55,623 bases of DNA, from NCBI GenBank assembly GCA_002400495.2, contig NVQL02000057.1, positions 1-55,623 of the forward strand, read 5' to 3'. Source of the DNA: Alphaproteobacteria bacterium. GTDB taxonomy: Bacteria > Pseudomonadota > Alphaproteobacteria > Rhizobiales > OSC116. A program made the translations under genes and the position numbers. The stretch's first letter is position 1; every line of letters starts with the position of its first letter. A model generated the notes under the pieces. It was not told the DNA's origin and did not search any database. It saw only the letters and a list, made by a program, of their open reading frames with translations. This document shows positions 46,277 to 55,550 of the stretch, one piece after another.

Positions 46277-46702
46277 ATGAGTGACGACACAAGCCTATTG
46301 GAGCGCCAATGTCTTGAAAAAGGCATGCGGATGACTGAGCAGCGCCGTGTGATCGCCCGTGTCCTGTCTGAGTCAGAAGATCACCCCGATGTTGAAGAAT
46401 TATACCGCCGCAGTGCCAAAATTGATAACCGCATTTCGATCGCCACTATATACCGCACCGTGCGCTTGTTTGAAGAAGCTGGCATTTTAGAACGGCATGA
46501 TTTTAGAGACGGCCGCTCGCGCTATGAAACCATATCAGAAGAACATCATGATCATCTGATCGACGTCAATAGCGGCGTGGTGCTTGAATTTCACAATGAA
46601 GAGATTGAGCGTTTACAACGCAAGATTGCCGAAGAGCTGGGCTATAAATTGGTTGACCACCGCATGGAGTTATATGCGGTGCCGCTGGATAAAAAAAGCT
46701 AG
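46277..46702 (+). CDS. fur: Fur-family metalloregulator (Fur/Mur)
   Basis: From the ATG at 46277 the 141-residue product has a winged helix DNA-binding part (MRMTEQRRVIARVL, then RISIATIYRTVRLFEEAGIL) and a dimer domain with the metal-binding EEHHDHLIDVNSG segment. The Cys pairs that bind structural zinc in many Fur proteins are missing. In rhizobia, proteins at this locus act as the manganese regulator Mur, with Irr and RirA controlling iron, so the metal could be Mn. GGGAG at 46266-46270 supports this start over an in-frame ATG at 46211. Confidence 0.93.
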   Translation: MSDDTSLLERQCLEKGMRMTEQRRVIARVLSESEDHPDVEELYRRSAKIDNRISIATIYRTVRLFEEAGILERHDFRDGRSRYETISEEHHDHLIDVNSGVVLEFHNEEIERLQRKIAEELGYKLVDHRMELYAVPLDKKS

Positions 46703-46758
46703 GCTTTTTACCCCTAAACATGCTATTGAAGGCGATCTTTTAATTTGTGAGACGCAGC

Positions 46759-48252
46759 ATGGCGAGTATTCCTAAACATTTTTTTGATCATCAGAATAAA
46801 TCGGGCAACGGCTCCGACGTGGCTGTGGCAACAAAAGTGGTGCAAAAATCCAACAAGAAAAAGTTGTTGCGCCCGACCTTTAACGGCAAAAATACCAAGA
46901 AATTATTCATCAAAACCTACGGTTGTCAGATGAATGTCTATGACACCCAGCGGATGAGCGATGCACTCGCACCCGAAGGTTATGAAAATGTTGATAGTGC
47001 CGATCAGGCTGATATGGTGATTTTGAACACTTGCCACATTCGCGAAAAAGCCGCCGAAAAAATATATTCAGAGCTTGGCCGCATGCGGGTGATGGTCGAT
47101 AAGAAAAATAAAAACCTACCTGATGATCAAAAAACCAAGCCAGTTATTGCCATTGCAGGCTGTGTGGCACAAGCCGAGGGGCGCGAAATTATGCGCCGTG
47201 CGCCGATTGTCGACATGGTGTTTGGTCCACAAAGTTATCATAAATTACCCGAAATGCTGGGTAAATTGGAAAGCGGCCAACGCAAAGTGGTCGATACTGA
47301 TTTTCCGACCGAAGATAAATTTGATAATTTGCCCATGGCCACTAAGACCAACACCATTGCCCGCGGGGTCAGCGCATTTTTAACCATTCAAGAGGGTTGC
47401 GATAAATTTTGCACTTTCTGCGTGGTGCCTTACACACGGGGCGCCGAATATAGCCGTTCGATCGCGCGTATTTTAAATGAAGCGCAAAATCTGGTTGATG
47501 CAGGTGTGCGCGAAATCACTTTGCTGGGGCAGAATGTCAATGCCTATCATGGCCAAGATGATGCTGGCAATGCAGTTAGCTTAAGCGGTTTAATGGCCGC
47601 GCTTGATGGCATAGAGGGGCTTGACCGCATCCGTTATACCACCAGCCACCCCAATGATATGGATCAAATGCTGATTGATCTGCACGCCACACAAAAATCG
47701 GCCATGCCTTATTTGCATCTGCCTGTGCAATCTGGCTCAAATGCTATTTTGGAAGCGATGAACCGTAAACATACGCGCGAAAGCTATATCAAGGTGATTG
47801 AGCGTTTGCGCCAAGCACGGCCCGACATCGCTTTATCTGGCGATTTTATTGTTGGTTTTCCGGGTGAAACTGATGATGATTTTGCCGCCACTATGGATTT
47901 GATTGAGCAAGTGACTTATAGCCAAGCCTATAGTTTTAAATATTCAACACGCCCTGGCACATCGGCCGCGACGATGCAAAATCAGGTGGATGATGATGTA
48001 AAAACCAAACGTTTGGCGCAATTGCAAGAATTGCTCAACCATCAACAGCGTGAGTTTAATCAAAACACCGTCGGTAGAACCTTGGATATTTTGTTCGAGC
48101 GCAAAGGCCGTGATGCGGGGCAGCTAATTGGTAAATCACCTTATTTACAGCCAATATATGTCGATGCGCCTGAAGAGCTGATTGGTCAAATATTGCCCGT
48201 ATATATAGAAAGCTTAGGTAATTTTGCGCTAAAAGGTAAAATCGCCGACTAA
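46759..48252 (+). CDS. miaB: tRNA-2-methylthio-N6-dimethylallyladenosine synthase
   Basis: The product is a methylthiotransferase with the N-terminal cluster Cys residues in KTYGCQMNVYD, LNTCHIREKA and IAGCVAQAEG. The radical SAM motif is CDKFCTFCVVPYTRG. The C-terminal TRAM domain follows (about 420-497). It adds the 2-methylthio group to i6A37 of tRNAs. The first 45 residues are a basic extension rich in Lys and Asn. Start uncertain between ATG 46759 and an in-frame GTG at 46747. It is followed by phoH as in other Rhizobiales. Confidence 0.95.
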   Translation: MASIPKHFFDHQNKSGNGSDVAVATKVVQKSNKKKLLRPTFNGKNTKKLFIKTYGCQMNVYDTQRMSDALAPEGYENVDSADQADMVILNTCHIREKAAEKIYSELGRMRVMVDKKNKNLPDDQKTKPVIAIAGCVAQAEGREIMRRAPIVDMVFGPQSYHKLPEMLGKLESGQRKVVDTDFPTEDKFDNLPMATKTNTIARGVSAFLTIQEGCDKFCTFCVVPYTRGAEYSRSIARILNEAQNLVDAGVREITLLGQNVNAYHGQDDAGNAVSLSGLMAALDGIEGLDRIRYTTSHPNDMDQMLIDLHATQKSAMPYLHLPVQSGSNAILEAMNRKHTRESYIKVIERLRQARPDIALSGDFIVGFPGETDDDFAATMDLIEQVTYSQAYSFKYSTRPGTSAATMQNQVDDDVKTKRLAQLQELLNHQQREFNQNTVGRTLDILFERKGRDAGQLIGKSPYLQPIYVDAPEELIGQILPVYIESLGNFALKGKIAD

Positions 48253-48335
48253 TGTCTTAGTTTTGCTTTCACAATTTCATAAACCTGTTACAGTTGATGC
48301 CTATTCTACAACCAATACTTACACGCGGAGTCCTC

Positions 48336-49343
48336 TTGAGCAAAACATCAAATAATAAAACCACTGGTCATAAAAAATCGCATAATACTTATTCTGATAC
48401 CATTATATTTGATGACAACAGCCTCGCGGCGCAGCTATATGGGCAAAATAACCTGCATTTGGCAATTATTGAATCTCGGTTGGATGTTGAATTGGCAACC
48501 AAAGGCAATAAATTATTGGTCGAAGGCCGCAAAGCCAATTGCAAACAAGCCATTATGATTTTGCGCAAGCTTTATGTGCGCGGTGAAAGCGGGTTAAGTT
48601 TGGCTAAGGCAGATGTTGATGCCGCCATTCGGATGGAAACTGCCACCAAAAAAGATCATAAAAACGATAATAATGATACATTTATCATCACACGCCGCAA
48701 AAGCCTAAGCCCCCGCACACCCATGCAAGAAACCTATATGAAAGCGCTGAAAAGCAGCGAATTGGTGTTTGGCATTGGCCCAGCTGGTACGGGCAAAACC
48801 TATTTAGCCGTGGCCATGGCCTGCGCCATGCTCGAAGCGGGGCAAGTGCAGCGCATTGTGCTGTCGCGCCCGGCGGTTGAAGCTGGTGAAAAATTGGGTT
48901 TTTTACCAGGTGATCTGAAAGAAAAGGTCGACCCATATTTACGGCCGTTATATGACGCGTTATATGATATGATGGACCCTACCATGGTCGAAAAACTGAT
49001 TGAAGAGCAGATAATTGAAATTGCACCTTTGGCGTTTATGCGCGGGCGGACTTTGTCAAATAGCTTTGTGATTTTAGATGAAGCGCAAAATACCACCACC
49101 ATGCAAATGAAAATGCTGTTAACCCGTTTGGGTGAAGAAAGCCGCATGGTGATTACAGGCGATCCAAGCCAAGTCGATTTACCGCGCGGCATGAAATCGG
49201 GCTTAGTTGACTCGCTCGATATATTGCGCGGCGTCGATGAGATTAAACAAGTGCGCTTTCGCGAAGGTGACGTGATAAGACATCCATTGGTGGCCAAGAT
49301 TGTAAAAGCCTATAACAAGCAAGATGGCACCTCGGATGAATAG
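48336..49343 (+). CDS. phoH: PhoH-like ATPase
   Basis: The product has a PhoH core with Walker A GIGPAGTGKTYLAVAMACAM, then IVLSRPAVEAGEKLGFLPGD and the Walker B FVILDEAQNTTTMQMKM. It also has the GDPSQVDLP motif. These belong to a P-loop ATPase found with ybeY across bacteria, with a likely role in RNA or ribosome quality control. I prefer TTG at 48336 as start because GGAG sits five bases upstream; the in-frame ATG at 48297 adds 13 residues without a binding site. The 3' end overlaps ybeY by 20 bases. Confidence 0.92.
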   Translation: MSKTSNNKTTGHKKSHNTYSDTIIFDDNSLAAQLYGQNNLHLAIIESRLDVELATKGNKLLVEGRKANCKQAIMILRKLYVRGESGLSLAKADVDAAIRMETATKKDHKNDNNDTFIITRRKSLSPRTPMQETYMKALKSSELVFGIGPAGTGKTYLAVAMACAMLEAGQVQRIVLSRPAVEAGEKLGFLPGDLKEKVDPYLRPLYDALYDMMDPTMVEKLIEEQIIEIAPLAFMRGRTLSNSFVILDEAQNTTTMQMKMLLTRLGEESRMVITGDPSQVDLPRGMKSGLVDSLDILRGVDEIKQVRFREGDVIRHPLVAKIVKAYNKQDGTSDE

Positions 49344-49824
49344 ACTCGTTGCTGAAACGAATATTGCTACACAAGAGTTTAAACAGTTTGATGATTTGAA
49401 TTTATGGATCGATACTGCGTTTCAAACTGTGGCAAATGCACCAAATTTAAAAGCCGAAGCCAATGGCACAATCGGCCTGTTGCTGACTTCAGATGATGAG
49501 ATTAAAAAACTCAATGCCAATTTTCGCCAACAAGATAAAGCTACCAATGTCTTGTCTTTCCCTGCTGTGGCTGACGAATTTGATGCCTTGTTTGAAGATG
49601 GTGAGCCAAAATATCTTGGCGACATTGCCATGGCTTATGAGACTTTAACACGCGAAGCTAGCGATCAGAAAAAGCCAATTATGGCCCATTTCATTCATCT
49701 ATTAATCCATTCTATTTTGCATTTATTGGGTTATGATCATATCGAAGATGCGGATGCGGCCGAAATGGAAAATACAGAAATTCGCTTGCTTAAGACTATT
49801 GCTATTGAAAATCCCTATCACTGA
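49324..49824 (+). CDS. ybeY: Endoribonuclease YbeY
   Basis: The 166-residue product has the UPF0054 zinc site in HLLIHSILHLLGYDH and the preceding TNVLSFP and LGDIAMAYET motifs. YbeY matures the 3' end of 16S rRNA and takes part in ribosome quality control. It begins inside phoH (ATG 49324, or 49336 four residues on); neither has a strong binding site, which suggests coupling with phoH. Confidence 0.95.
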   Translation: MAPRMNRLVAETNIATQEFKQFDDLNLWIDTAFQTVANAPNLKAEANGTIGLLLTSDDEIKKLNANFRQQDKATNVLSFPAVADEFDALFEDGEPKYLGDIAMAYETLTREASDQKKPIMAHFIHLLIHSILHLLGYDHIEDADAAEMENTEIRLLKTIAIENPYH

Positions 49825-49870
49825 TATAATATATAATAGAATCACCTATAAAGTTTAAATCTCCCAACTC

Positions 49871-50818
49871 ATGTCAAATCACAATCAAAATAAACCCAAT
49901 CCCAAAACTTCAGACTCATTTTTGAAGAAATTTTTCAAGCCTTTTTCAGACCTTGTTGCTAAAGCCCAAGGGTTGAAGCTGCGCGAAAGCCTCGAAGATG
50001 TCATTGAAAATGATGACCAGAGCCAAAATGCCTTTTCGCCCGAAGAAAAATCAATGATCAGGAATATTTTGGAATTTTCGGACGTTGATGTGGAAGACAT
50101 TATGGTGCCACGTGCCGATCTGATTGCGGCTGACATCAACACACCAGTGTCCGAAGTTTTGATGTTATTTTCCAACGCTGGTTTTTCGCGCTGTCCAGTA
50201 TATGAGGGCAATCTTGATAAACCCGTAGGCATGGTGCATTTTAAGGACATTATGACGTGGCTGGTGCGCCATTCAAGTCACAATAAAAAATTACTGGATT
50301 TAGACCAATTGAGCTTTGACCAACCGATTGGTGAGCTTAACATTATACGCGATGTTTTATATGTGCCGCATAGCATGCTGGCCTCCGATCTATTGCTCAA
50401 TATGCAAAAACAACGCATTCATATGGCGCTGGTGATTGATGAATATGGCGGCACTGATGGCCTGCTTACCATTGAAGATTTGGTCGAAGAAATTGTCGGT
50501 GAAATTGAAGATGAACATGATGATGCCGATTTGCCGACGATTGAAGAGGTTGATGAACATAATTTTATCGCTGATGCCCGCTTGCCAATGGAAGCACTTG
50601 AACAACAGCTAAAGGTAGATTTTCTATCTGATGATCAGGATGAAGATGTTGAAACTCTGGGCGGGTTGGTGTTTAGTCTGGCTGGCCGTATTCCGATACG
50701 CGGCGAATTGATTGAGCATAGTAGCGGCACAATGTTTGAGATATTGGAAGCTGATTCAAGGCGCATTAAACAGTTAAAAATCACCCTGAAATCTGATCAT
50801 AAAAAAATTAAACTATAA
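49871..50818 (+). CDS. CorC/TlyC-type protein with CBS pair
   Basis: The 315-residue product has a short disordered N-terminus, then the VEDIMVPRADLIAADI start of a CBS pair (about 70-200), VIDEYGGTDGLLTIEDLVEE between the domains and a CorC_HlyC domain (about 215-305, ending at AGRIPIRGELI and ILEADSRRIKQLKI). It lacks the DUF21 membrane domain, so it is the cytosolic CorC form. E. coli CorC was linked to magnesium and cobalt efflux, and the same protein is called hemolysin TlyC elsewhere; neither is proven here. It ends two bases before lnt. Confidence 0.9.
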   Translation: MSNHNQNKPNPKTSDSFLKKFFKPFSDLVAKAQGLKLRESLEDVIENDDQSQNAFSPEEKSMIRNILEFSDVDVEDIMVPRADLIAADINTPVSEVLMLFSNAGFSRCPVYEGNLDKPVGMVHFKDIMTWLVRHSSHNKKLLDLDQLSFDQPIGELNIIRDVLYVPHSMLASDLLLNMQKQRIHMALVIDEYGGTDGLLTIEDLVEEIVGEIEDEHDDADLPTIEEVDEHNFIADARLPMEALEQQLKVDFLSDDQDEDVETLGGLVFSLAGRIPIRGELIEHSSGTMFEILEADSRRIKQLKITLKSDHKKIKL

Positions 50819-50820
50819 AT

Positions 50821-52461
50821 ATGCCTCAGCCTAAAACCCATAAAACTGCGCGTAACGTAGAAAAAAAGTTACAATTATATGTGCAGTCATGGGCAAATCA
50901 ATGCATCACCATTTGGGGCAAGAAAAAGCTCATACTGAGTTTTGCATTGGGCAGTTTAAGCGTGCTGGCATTGCCGCCCATAAACTTATTTTTTGTGTTG
51001 TTTTTCACCATGCCCAGCTTGGTTTGGTTGCTTGATGGTGCGGTTCAAACCTCGTTAGAAACCGAGGCAAAAGCCAATTCAAGCTGGTTATTTCGGCTGT
51101 GGAGAAAAATATACGGCGCCAGATCAGCGTTTTGGGTTGGTTTAAGTTTTGGCTTTGGCTATTTTTTCTTCGGCCTGCTGTGGATTGGCGAAGCGTTTTT
51201 GGTTGATGTCGCAGCGCATATTTTAATGATGCCATTTGCCATCACCTTACTGCCGTTGCTATTGGCAATATTCTGGGGTTTGGCCACCTTAACCGCACGG
51301 CTGTTTTGGGCAGGTGGGGTTAGGAATGTTATTATTCTGGCCATTAGCTTTACATTTTGGGAATTTTTACGCGGTCATATTTTCAGTGGTTTCCCGTGGA
51401 ATTTACTTGGCTTTGCGTTTGATTTTTCAACTGCCATGTTACAAAGTGCCGCCATTTGGGGCATTTACGGCTTAACATTCATTGTCACTTTGCTCAGCCT
51501 CAGTATTTCGTTGATGGTCAATAATGGTTTTACAATGCGCCGCGTGTTGCTGGGGGTTTTTGGCGTGCTTATTGTCATGTGGGGGGCTGGCAATGTGCGG
51601 CTTTACCTTCACCCCACACAATATCATGACGATATTTTACTGCGTTTGGTGCAAGGTAATATCGCCCAAAAAGATAAATGGCGAACCGAAATGCGCAGTG
51701 TGATTGCCAATCGCTATTTAGAGTTAAGCGCTCGCGAAACCTCGGCCGAAAATACCGGCTTAAGCGACATCACTCATTTAATTTGGTCCGAATCTGCCTT
51801 GCCATTTTTACTCACTCCCAATAGCAGTTTCATGCAGCAAGCCACGCGGGTTTTAAACCAAAATGCCTATTTAATTACGGGTGCGGTACGCCGCCAAGTT
51901 ATTGAAGGAAAAACCGAATTTTTTAACAGTGTTTTGGCTTTTGATGCGGCTGGCAATCGCTTGGGTAAATATGATAAGCATCATTTGGTGCCATTTGGCG
52001 AATATTTACCGTTAAGCGATTTATTTCGTAAAATCGGCATTGATAAGTTAATCGCGATGCAAGAAGATTTTGAAACGGGCCAAAAAGCGGCTAATATTTA
52101 CCTTAAAAACACCCCCGCCTTTGCGGTCAATATTTGCTTTGAAATTATATTCTCGGGTCAGGTGGTTGATGCCATAAACCGCCCTGATTGGATATTGAAT
52201 GTGACCAATGACAGTTGGTTTGGAAGTTCCATCGGGCCCTATCAACACCTTGCACAAGCTCGTTTGCGTACCATCGAAGAGGGGTTGCCCTTGGTGCGTA
52301 ATGCCAATTCGGGCATCACCGCTATTTTTGACCCCTTAGGGCGAATGGTGGCGCAATTGCCGCGTGGCAAAGCCGCCATTTTGGATAGCCGCTTGCCACA
52401 AAAAATTTCGCCTACTATATTCGTGAAATTGAATGCATTTTTAAAAGCAAAACTAGGTTAA
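50821..52461 (+). CDS. lnt: Apolipoprotein N-acyltransferase
   Basis: The 546-residue product has an N-terminal membrane part of several helices (about 40-260) and a C-terminal nitrilase domain. The catalytic triad reads Glu324 (IWSESALPF), Lys386 (YDKHHLVPFGEYL) and Cys439 (VNICFEIIF). It transfers the third acyl chain to the N-terminal Cys of lipoproteins in the inner membrane. The LpoA-like lipoprotein at 25.9 kb would be a client. The N-terminus is longer than E. coli Lnt (512 residues) by a loop rich in charged residues. Confidence 0.95.
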   Translation: MPQPKTHKTARNVEKKLQLYVQSWANQCITIWGKKKLILSFALGSLSVLALPPINLFFVLFFTMPSLVWLLDGAVQTSLETEAKANSSWLFRLWRKIYGARSAFWVGLSFGFGYFFFGLLWIGEAFLVDVAAHILMMPFAITLLPLLLAIFWGLATLTARLFWAGGVRNVIILAISFTFWEFLRGHIFSGFPWNLLGFAFDFSTAMLQSAAIWGIYGLTFIVTLLSLSISLMVNNGFTMRRVLLGVFGVLIVMWGAGNVRLYLHPTQYHDDILLRLVQGNIAQKDKWRTEMRSVIANRYLELSARETSAENTGLSDITHLIWSESALPFLLTPNSSFMQQATRVLNQNAYLITGAVRRQVIEGKTEFFNSVLAFDAAGNRLGKYDKHHLVPFGEYLPLSDLFRKIGIDKLIAMQEDFETGQKAANIYLKNTPAFAVNICFEIIFSGQVVDAINRPDWILNVTNDSWFGSSIGPYQHLAQARLRTIEEGLPLVRNANSGITAIFDPLGRMVAQLPRGKAAILDSRLPQKISPTIFVKLNAFLKAKLG

Positions 52462-52631
52462 TACATTGGCTTTATAACAGTTCTGGCATTATCTTTTAGT
52501 TTAATTGGCTTGATTCTTAAGTAAGCATGTGCCAGAAATAAACTAGTTTGGGGGACGCGCCATCACTATATTGGTGTTTATTTGTATTCCAATTTGTTTT
52601 TTGAACGTTTCGTTGATTGGGAATAATCTAT

Positions 52632-53048
52632 ATGAATAAGAGACAACCAAATCCTATTGACATTCATGTTGGTGGTAGGTTGCGCATGCGCCGTATGCTT
52701 GTAGGTATGAGTCAGGAAAAGCTTGGCGAAAGCTTGGGGCTGACCTTTCAACAAGTGCAGAAATATGAAAAAGGCACAAATCGAATTGGCGCCAGCCGGT
52801 TGTATAAAATTTCTCAAATTCTATCTGTCCCGGTTAATTTTTTCTTCGAAAAGCTGCCTAGTGAAGAAGAACAAATGGGTTTTTCTGAAAATAGTGGTGA
52901 CAGCTTCGCCTATGATTTTATGAATAGCGCCGAGGGCTTTCAACTGGGGCAAGCCTTTTCGCAAATTAAAGATGTACGAATCAGGCGGCGCATTATTGAT
53001 TTGGTGCGATCGTTGTCGGACAATAAAGATTTTTCATCTAAAGGCTAG
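52632..53048 (+). CDS. XRE/Cro-CI family regulator upstream of metK
   Basis: From the ATG at 52632 the 138-residue product has a Cro/CI helix-turn-helix at about 12-68 (GGRLRMRRMLVGMSQEKLGE, then TFQQVQKYEKGTNRIGASRL). A C-terminal region of no clear domain ends in IRRRIIDLVRSLSD. A gene of this type lies just before metK in many Rhizobiales, which suggests control of methionine or SAM genes, but no target is proven. An in-frame TTG at 52617 is less likely. A terminator follows at 53079. Confidence 0.92.
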   Translation: MNKRQPNPIDIHVGGRLRMRRMLVGMSQEKLGESLGLTFQQVQKYEKGTNRIGASRLYKISQILSVPVNFFFEKLPSEEEQMGFSENSGDSFAYDFMNSAEGFQLGQAFSQIKDVRIRRRIIDLVRSLSDNKDFSSKG

Positions 53049-53078
53049 CGCCCAAACATCATCATTTTAGATTATTTG

Positions 53079-53111
53079 AACAGGTTTCTTTTACAAAGGG
53101 ACCTGTTTTTT
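53079..53111 (+). terminator. Intrinsic terminator after the XRE regulator gene
   Basis: AACAGGT at 53079-53085 pairs with ACCTGTT at 53101-53107, followed by T6. The loop of 15 bases has partial extra pairing (TCTTT with AAAGG). It separates the regulator from metK. Confidence 0.75.
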
Positions 53112-53120
53112 AATTGGTTA

Positions 53121-53150
53121 TTGAATTGTTAAAATTTTTGATTATATTAT
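53121..53150 (+). promoter_or_regulatory. Candidate metK promoter
   Basis: TTGAAT at 53121-53126 and TATTAT at 53145-53150 are 18 bases apart, giving a leader of about 90 bases before metK. The region is very AT-rich, so other -10 choices exist. Confidence 0.4.
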
Positions 53151-53169
53151 GCCGAATATAAACATATAA

Positions 53170-53205
53170 AGAATTCTACATATGTTTGTGTGTTATATAA
53201 ATTCT
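53170..53205 (+). promoter_or_regulatory. Hairpin in the metK leader
   Basis: AGAATT at 53170-53175 pairs with AATTCT at 53200-53205. Allowing one bulge and one mismatch, the stem extends through TACATA and TATATA. It precedes a GC-richer stretch and the AAAAGGA ribosome-binding site at 53236-53242. I do not recognise any known SAM riboswitch class, so only a leader structure is claimed. Confidence 0.35.
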
Positions 53206-53249
53206 AGATTGAGTAGCGTTACTGACTCTTCAAATAAAAGGACCCACCT

Positions 53250-54419
53250 ATGTCTCGTAAAGACTATTTATTCACCAGTGAATCGGTGTCAGAAGGCCAT
53301 CCAGATAAAATTTGCGACTATATATCTGATACCATTGTTGACGCGTTTTTAGCGGCCGACCCCGAAAGCCGCATTGCAGTTGAAACGCTGGCGACCACCA
53401 ATAAGGTTGTTTTGGCGGGCGAAGTGCGCAGCAAAAACGCCCCGACACATGCCCAAATGGAACAATTGGCTCGTGATGCAGTTAAAAAAATTGGCTATGA
53501 GCAAGATGGCTTCCATTGGCAAGATTTGGATATCGAAGTTTTGGTGCATGCCCAAAGTGCCGACATTGCCCAAGGTGTCGATAGCGGTGATGACAAAGAA
53601 GAAGGCGCTGGCGACCAAGGCATTATGTTTGGTTATGCGGTAGATGAAACCGAGAGCTTGATGCCTGCCCCAATCCATTATAGCCATGCCATTTTACGCA
53701 GTTTGGCCGAAGCGCGCTACGCTGGCAAAGCCCCAGGCCTGCGCCCTGATATGAAAACCCAACTTACTGTGCGTTATAAAGACGGCAAACCAGTAGGCGT
53801 TGAAACTTTGGTGCTTTCCACCCAGCATGAAGAAGGCTTAAGCCAAGCTGATGTTACCGCCATTGTGATGCCTTATATTAAAGCTGCCCTGCCCGATGGT
53901 TGGATTAACGAGAAGACCGAAACTTTTATTAACCCCACAGGTCAATTTATTATTGGCGGGCCTGATGGCGACGCGGGCTTAACTGGCCGTAAAATTATTG
54001 TTGATACTTATGGCGGCTCAGCCCCGCATGGTGGTGGCGCATTTTCGGGCAAAGACCCAACCAAAGTTGATCGTAGCGCTGCTTATGCCGCGCGTTATTT
54101 GGCCAAAAATGTGGTGGCTGCAGGCCTTGCCACTCGTTGCACCATTCAATTGTCATATGCCATTGGCGTGGCAAAACCTTTGTCGGTTTATGTGGATACC
54201 CATGGCACATCGGATGTTGATAGTGCCAAGCTCGAGGTGGCGGTGACTGAGGTTATGGATCTTTCTCCCAAAGGCATTCGTACACATTTGGAACTTAACA
54301 AGCCGATTTACGCCCGCACGGCAGCTTATGGCCATTTTGGCCGTGAACCTGAGGCTGATGGTGGTTTTAGCTGGGAAAAGACTGACCTTGTTGACGCGTT
54401 GAAGGCGGCAGTTAAATAA
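53250..54419 (+). CDS. metK: S-adenosylmethionine synthetase
   Basis: The 389-residue product is a normal Met[21 protein letters not shown] at the start with the ATP-binding His, [16 protein letters not shown], the [20 protein letters not shown] loop and [16 protein letters not shown]. It makes SAM from methionine and ATP, which supplies MiaB, RsmI, TrmB and HemW of this window. An AAAAGGA element precedes the ATG. A very strong terminator follows at 54448. Confidence 0.98.
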   Translation: MSRKDYLFTSESVSEGHPDKICDYISDTIVDAFLAADPESRIAVETLATTNKVVLAGEVRSKNAPTHAQMEQLARDAVKKIGYEQDGFHWQDLDIEVLVHAQSADIAQGVDSGDDKEEGAGDQGIMFGYAVDETESLMPAPIHYSHAILRSLAEARYAGKAPGLRPDMKTQLTVRYKDGKPVGVETLVLSTQHEEGLSQADVTAIVMPYIKAALPDGWINEKTETFINPTGQFIIGGPDGDAGLTGRKIIVDTYGGSAPHGGGAFSGKDPTKVDRSAAYAARYLAKNVVAAGLATRCTIQLSYAIGVAKPLSVYVDTHGTSDVDSAKLEVAVTEVMDLSPKGIRTHLELNKPIYARTAAYGHFGREPEADGGFSWEKTDLVDALKAAVK

Positions 54420-54447
54420 TATTGCTGAATTGACGTAATTATATTAT

Positions 54448-54482
54448 AAGGCTTTCAATCAACTGATTGAGAGCCTTTTTTT
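54448..54482 (+). terminator. Strong intrinsic terminator of metK abutting trmB
   Basis: A 13-bp stem (54448-54460 with 54465-54477, one G-U pair) closes on an AACT loop. A run of seven T residues follows from 54476 to 54482, ending directly before the trmB ATG at 54483. It is the clearest terminator of the window. Confidence 0.93.
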
Positions 54483-55196
54483 ATGAATGAAGATAAATAC
54501 GACCCTGATAATCCGATGCATAAAAGCCGCAAGGTGCATGGCCGTACATTTGTCAAGGGCATGAGCCAGCGGCAGTTTGACTTGCTTGATGATTTTTTGC
54601 CGAAGGTGGCGTTGGATGTTGATCTGCTTCGGGATAAAGGCATTGAGGCTTTGTTTGATGAAGCTAAGGCTGAATATTGCATGGAAGTTGGGTTTGGTGG
54701 CGGCGAGCATTTGGCTCGGCAAGCGCGTGAAAATCCTGATATTGGTTATATAGGCTGTGAGCCGTTTCAGAATGGCGTGGCTAAATTGTTGATTGAGGTT
54801 GAGGATGACGGCATCGACAATATCAAAGTGCATGCTGATGATGCTCGCACGGTGTTGGACGCCCTGCCCGATGGCTGTTTGGATAAGCTGTTTTTGCTTT
54901 ATCCCGACCCGTGGCACAAAAGCAAACACAATAAGCGACGGTTTGTTAGCGCTGAAAATATGGCGCAAATTGCGCGGGTGCTGAAACAAGGGGCGATATT
55001 TTTTGTGGCCTCGGATATTCCCGATTATGTGAGTTGGACGCTGCGGCATTTGATGAATGATGCAAACTTTGAATGGTTGGCTGAGGCTGATCAGGACTGG
55101 TTGTTGCCGCCGCAGGGTTGGCAATCAACGCGGTATGAGCGGAAAGCACAGCGGAATGGGCGGAAATCGGCTTACATGTTTTTCCGCAAACTCTGA
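54483..55196 (+). CDS. trmB: tRNA (guanine-N7)-methyltransferase
   Basis: The 237-residue product has the TrmB pattern: RQFDLLDDFLPKVALD, the SAM-binding CMEVGFGGGEHLARQA, IGCEPFQNGVAKL and the catalytic LYPDPWHKSKHNKRRFV, with a C-terminal ending in TRYERKAQRNGRKSAYMFF. It methylates G46 of tRNA. The start is uncertain: the ATG at 54483 sits on the base after the terminator T-run. The next in-frame ATG, 54516 (MHKSRKVHGR), would still include the whole family core. Family members vary at the N-terminus. Confidence 0.93.
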   Translation: MNEDKYDPDNPMHKSRKVHGRTFVKGMSQRQFDLLDDFLPKVALDVDLLRDKGIEALFDEAKAEYCMEVGFGGGEHLARQARENPDIGYIGCEPFQNGVAKLLIEVEDDGIDNIKVHADDARTVLDALPDGCLDKLFLLYPDPWHKSKHNKRRFVSAENMAQIARVLKQGAIFFVASDIPDYVSWTLRHLMNDANFEWLAEADQDWLLPPQGWQSTRYERKAQRNGRKSAYMFFRKL

Positions 55197-55300
55197 GTTT
55201 GCGTTTGCACCACCAGCCTGCCTCACCCGAACCATCCGCCGCTTGTTCCGACAGCAAGCTCGGCATTTCGTATGCCCTCGCTTCCACGCAAAGGCCATTT

Positions 55301-55443
55301 CAGTGAGTGCGTGTTCGGCCGTTCGCAGCCGCTGCCGACGAACGTGCGGTAGGCAAGAGAGCAAAGCGAACGCACGCAAGTGTCAACAGTGAGGCTTAAG
55401 CCGAACGTGAAAATGAAGTACCCGAGTATCGGCAGGAGTGCTA
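55301..55443. repeat. Dispersed repeat module 1, second copy
   Basis: It matches 12967-13107, including a 31-base identical run (55346-55376) and ATGAAGTACCCGAGTATC at 55412-55430. The left part is a hairpin region (CGGC and GCCG, GTTCG and CGAAC) that differs in sequence from the first copy but stays foldable. As at 13 kb, a hairpin repeat lies downstream, here after 107 bases. Confidence 0.85.
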
Positions 55444-55550
55444 ACTTTCTTATGTCTTTGCAGTGGTAAATGCGGGTTCATTGGTTGAGATTCTAGCGCA
55501 AACTTTCTAGCTCACAACTTTTCCACCATCACTGGGCAGTGCCTTGCCTA

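Noticed and set aside
53049..53249. SAM-II or SAM/SAH riboswitch before metK
   Set aside because: The conserved loops of these classes are not visible; only a generic AT-rich hairpin is present.
55125..55379. Minus-strand open frame of 84 codons (and a second one at 54946-55287) rich in Arg and Cys
   Set aside because: They run across the repeat module and the 3' end of trmB in another frame, start inside repeats and have no ribosome-binding site; the similar stretch at 12955-13030 comes from the other module copy, so the likeness is of DNA, not of protein.
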